Assembly (NCBI GenBank): GCA_964396845.1 | Contig: CAYNGH010000074.1 | Location: 1-15,677 of the forward strand | Source: CAYNGH01 sp964396845 | Lineage (GTDB): Bacteria; Vulcanimicrobiota; JAJTBE01; CAYNGH01 | Direction: 5' to 3' | DNA length: 15,677 bases | Part shown: in pieces, positions 14,507 through 15,677 of the stretch | Position numbering within the stretch: position 1 is the first letter of the stretch | Layout: each line of letters opens with the position of its first letter | Program-made: the position numbers and the translations under genes | The notes under the pieces: generated by a model | The model's database searches: none | Seen by the model: only the letters and a program-made list of their open reading frames with translations | Told to the model about the DNA's origin: nothing

Positions 14507-14536
14507 ATTATGAAATTCAAAAAACAGCAGGCACAA
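14507..14536 (-). promoter_or_regulatory. Candidate promoter for the HEAT-repeat gene
   Basis: On the minus strand TTGTGC (14536-14531), an 18-base spacer rich in T, then CATAAT (14512-14507, 5 of 6 to the -10 consensus). It would start transcription about 20 bases before the ATG at 14478, leaving room for the AAGGGG ribosome site. If real, it lies inside the possible 73-codon extension and argues for the shorter protein. Confidence 0.35.
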
Positions 14537-14672
14537 TCCTTCCTGTTGTATTCATAATAACTGACATATTGATCAACCCGCAGGGGATCTCCCGGGGAAA
14601 TGCATCCCCGGTGACCTTTCCCGCGAAAGGATTTGGCATCGGGTTTGCCAAATTCCACCACAACCACCTTGC

Positions 14673-14680
14673 GGGAGGAG
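14673..14680 (+). promoter_or_regulatory. Ribosome binding site that fixes the TTG start of the glycosyltransferase
   Basis: GGGAGGAG lies three bases before TTG at 14684 (five from the GGAGG core). The ATG at 14698 is in another frame and gives no family match, so the TTG start is preferred. Confidence 0.65.
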
Positions 14681-14683
14681 CTT

Positions 14684-15677
14684 TTGTCTGAGGCCATATG
14701 GAAGAAAAAAGATGCCAGGGTTCTGATTTCCCTGGTAGATCACCTGGGGGATACTCTTCTTTACACGCCAGCCCTGGCGGATCTGAAAACTGCTCATCCC
14801 CGCTGGCAGATATATGCCCTGGCCAACCGGCTCACCGGCCCCGTCCTTGAAAACAATCCTCACCTTCAGGAGATAATCTCCTGTGAGGATTCATCCTGCC
14901 GATACCGGAAATGCACTGGCAACTTCTACAATGATTTGCGTCGCCGGAATTTTGACCTGATCATCTGTTTTTCTGCTTCTCCCAGGGATTACCTGGAATC
15001 ATTCCGTATCGGCGGTGGTTTCCGCATCGGCACAGTTTATGAAAACATGTTCATCTCCCGGCTTGTGAGCAGTTTCACCCTCAACAAAAAGATCCTGTGC
15101 AGTGACGACCCCGGCAGGTTCACTAAAAACCCCGACACATCAATCCTCTCCCACGAGGTGGAGCAGAACCGCAAAATATCGGCCTTTCTTGAAGCGCCGG
15201 CCACTGATACTGGACTGGTTTTAAACATAGAAGATGAATACCGGAAGAAAGCCGATGCAATAATGGAAAACCTGGACAGCGGTCAGGGAGCCGGGCAGTA
15301 TATCGGTTTACAGCTGTCGGATCGATGGTTCTGGAATAAAGACTCCTCGGATTCCCTGGCAAGGCTTATCCACAGGCTGAGCCGGCAGTTTCCTGATTTT
15401 CATATTCTCTGTTTCTCCTATGGAGGCATCCAGGAGATTGCCCGGAAAACCCGGCATGAATATCTTCTCCTTAACAAAGAGAATGCTCTTTTGCCGGAGA
15501 TGACCCGGAGCAGTGAGTCCGCCCTTGATACCGCTATGGCAGAATCGCTGGCAGGCCGGAAGGTGAGCTTTCTTCATGATCTTCCCCTGAAAACATACGC
15601 ATCGGTGTTGCGCCGGTGCCGGTTTCTGGTCACCTGTCACTCAGGGGCCACTCATATCAGCGCCGCGGTGGGGACTT
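14684..15677 (+). CDS. Glycosyltransferase family 9 protein (ADP-heptose:LPS heptosyltransferase-like), 3' end cut by the window
   Basis: GT9 enzymes move heptose or a similar sugar from a nucleotide donor to the LPS core on the cytoplasmic side of the inner membrane. About 331 codons are visible, nearly full length for the family. Seen: the N-terminal acceptor-domain signature 'VLISLVDHLGDTLLYTPALA' near residue 12, a 'YALANRLTGPVLENNP' strand-helix unit, 'YIGLQLSDRWFWNKDS' beginning the donor domain, and 'FLVTCHSGATHISAAVGT' at the edge, matching the family 'DSG-x-x-H-x-A-A' segment. There the usual Asp is His319. A Cys-containing loop (CEDSSCRYRKC) follows the first domain. The start is TTG at 14684, five bases after GGAGG; no ATG in this frame fits. 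The gene is divergent from the HEAT gene. The exact sugar and acceptor are unknown. Confidence 0.88.
   Translation, partial: MSEAIWKKKDARVLISLVDHLGDTLLYTPALADLKTAHPRWQIYALANRLTGPVLENNPHLQEIISCEDSSCRYRKCTGNFYNDLRRRNFDLIICFSASPRDYLESFRIGGGFRIGTVYENMFISRLVSSFTLNKKILCSDDPGRFTKNPDTSILSHEVEQNRKISAFLEAPATDTGLVLNIEDEYRKKADAIMENLDSGQGAGQYIGLQLSDRWFWNKDSSDSLARLIHRLSRQFPDFHILCFSYGGIQEIARKTRHEYLLLNKENALLPEMTRSSESALDTAMAESLAGRKVSFLHDLPLKTYASVLRRCRFLVTCHSGATHISAAVGT

Noticed and set aside
14479..14697. In-frame 73-codon N-terminal extension of the HEAT protein (MASDKSSSRK..., with a CACC cluster)
   Set aside because: No ribosome site precedes the ATG at 14697, the extension would overlap the well-supported TTG start of the divergent glycosyltransferase, and a good ribosome site and a candidate promoter lie just before the ATG at 14478. 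The codon choice is plausible, so it is not fully excluded.

Overview
The window reads as an ordinary chromosomal stretch of an uncultured, probably diderm (Gram-negative-type) bacterium. The 3' edge encodes a glycosyltransferase family 9 (ADP-heptose:LPS heptosyltransferase-like) protein. The oligopeptide-binding protein at the 5' edge has a signal peptide without a lipobox cysteine, as expected of a soluble periplasmic protein. The order remA-gmk-rpoZ is, however, classical in Firmicutes. Large TPR and HEAT proteins and a GH57 branching enzyme with extra N-terminal modules suggest a deep-branching or candidate-phylum lineage. I cannot name the taxon from sequence alone. I see no mobile elements, CRISPR, tRNA or rRNA, and no intergenic gap exceeds about 215 bases.

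Layout. (1) 1-4834, minus strand: a compact unit read as TPR protein, small membrane protein, remA, gmk, rpoZ, and an oligopeptide/dipeptide-binding protein cut by the window edge. Small membrane protein/remA and remA/gmk overlap by a few bases, and rpoZ has its own well-formed promoter over the end of gmk. (2) 5032-5409, plus strand: a small DUF4870/UPF0132-type membrane protein, divergent from the TPR gene and ending in a strong two-way terminator. (3) 5622-6968, minus: glmM, phosphoglucosamine mutase, feeding UDP-GlcNAc for peptidoglycan and LPS. (4) 7122-7586, plus: a Nudix hydrolase divergent from glmM. (5) 7668-10742, minus: a 1024-residue GH57 alpha-glucan branching enzyme with four DUF4912-like modules in front of the catalytic domain, bounded downstream by a hairpin terminator. 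(6) 10877-14478, minus: a 1062-residue HEAT-repeat protein followed by a YjbQ/UPF0047 protein, probably one transcript ending in a G/C hairpin terminator. (7) 14684 to the end, plus: the glycosyltransferase family 9 gene, divergent from the HEAT gene and cut by the window edge.

How the genes fit together: glmM and GT9 act in envelope precursor and LPS synthesis, and the GH57 enzyme in glycogen-like storage polysaccharide. gmk and rpoZ are nucleotide and transcription housekeeping genes next to the DNA-binding regulator RemA. The TPR and HEAT proteins are large scaffolds with no visible catalytic domain. I found no convincing new defence or mobile system. The most unusual items are the modular GH57 enzyme, the composite HEAT/W-x-P repeat protein, the uninterrupted 17-unit TPR array, the embedded unknown membrane protein, and the peptide-binding protein that lacks a standard start codon where its ribosome site lies.
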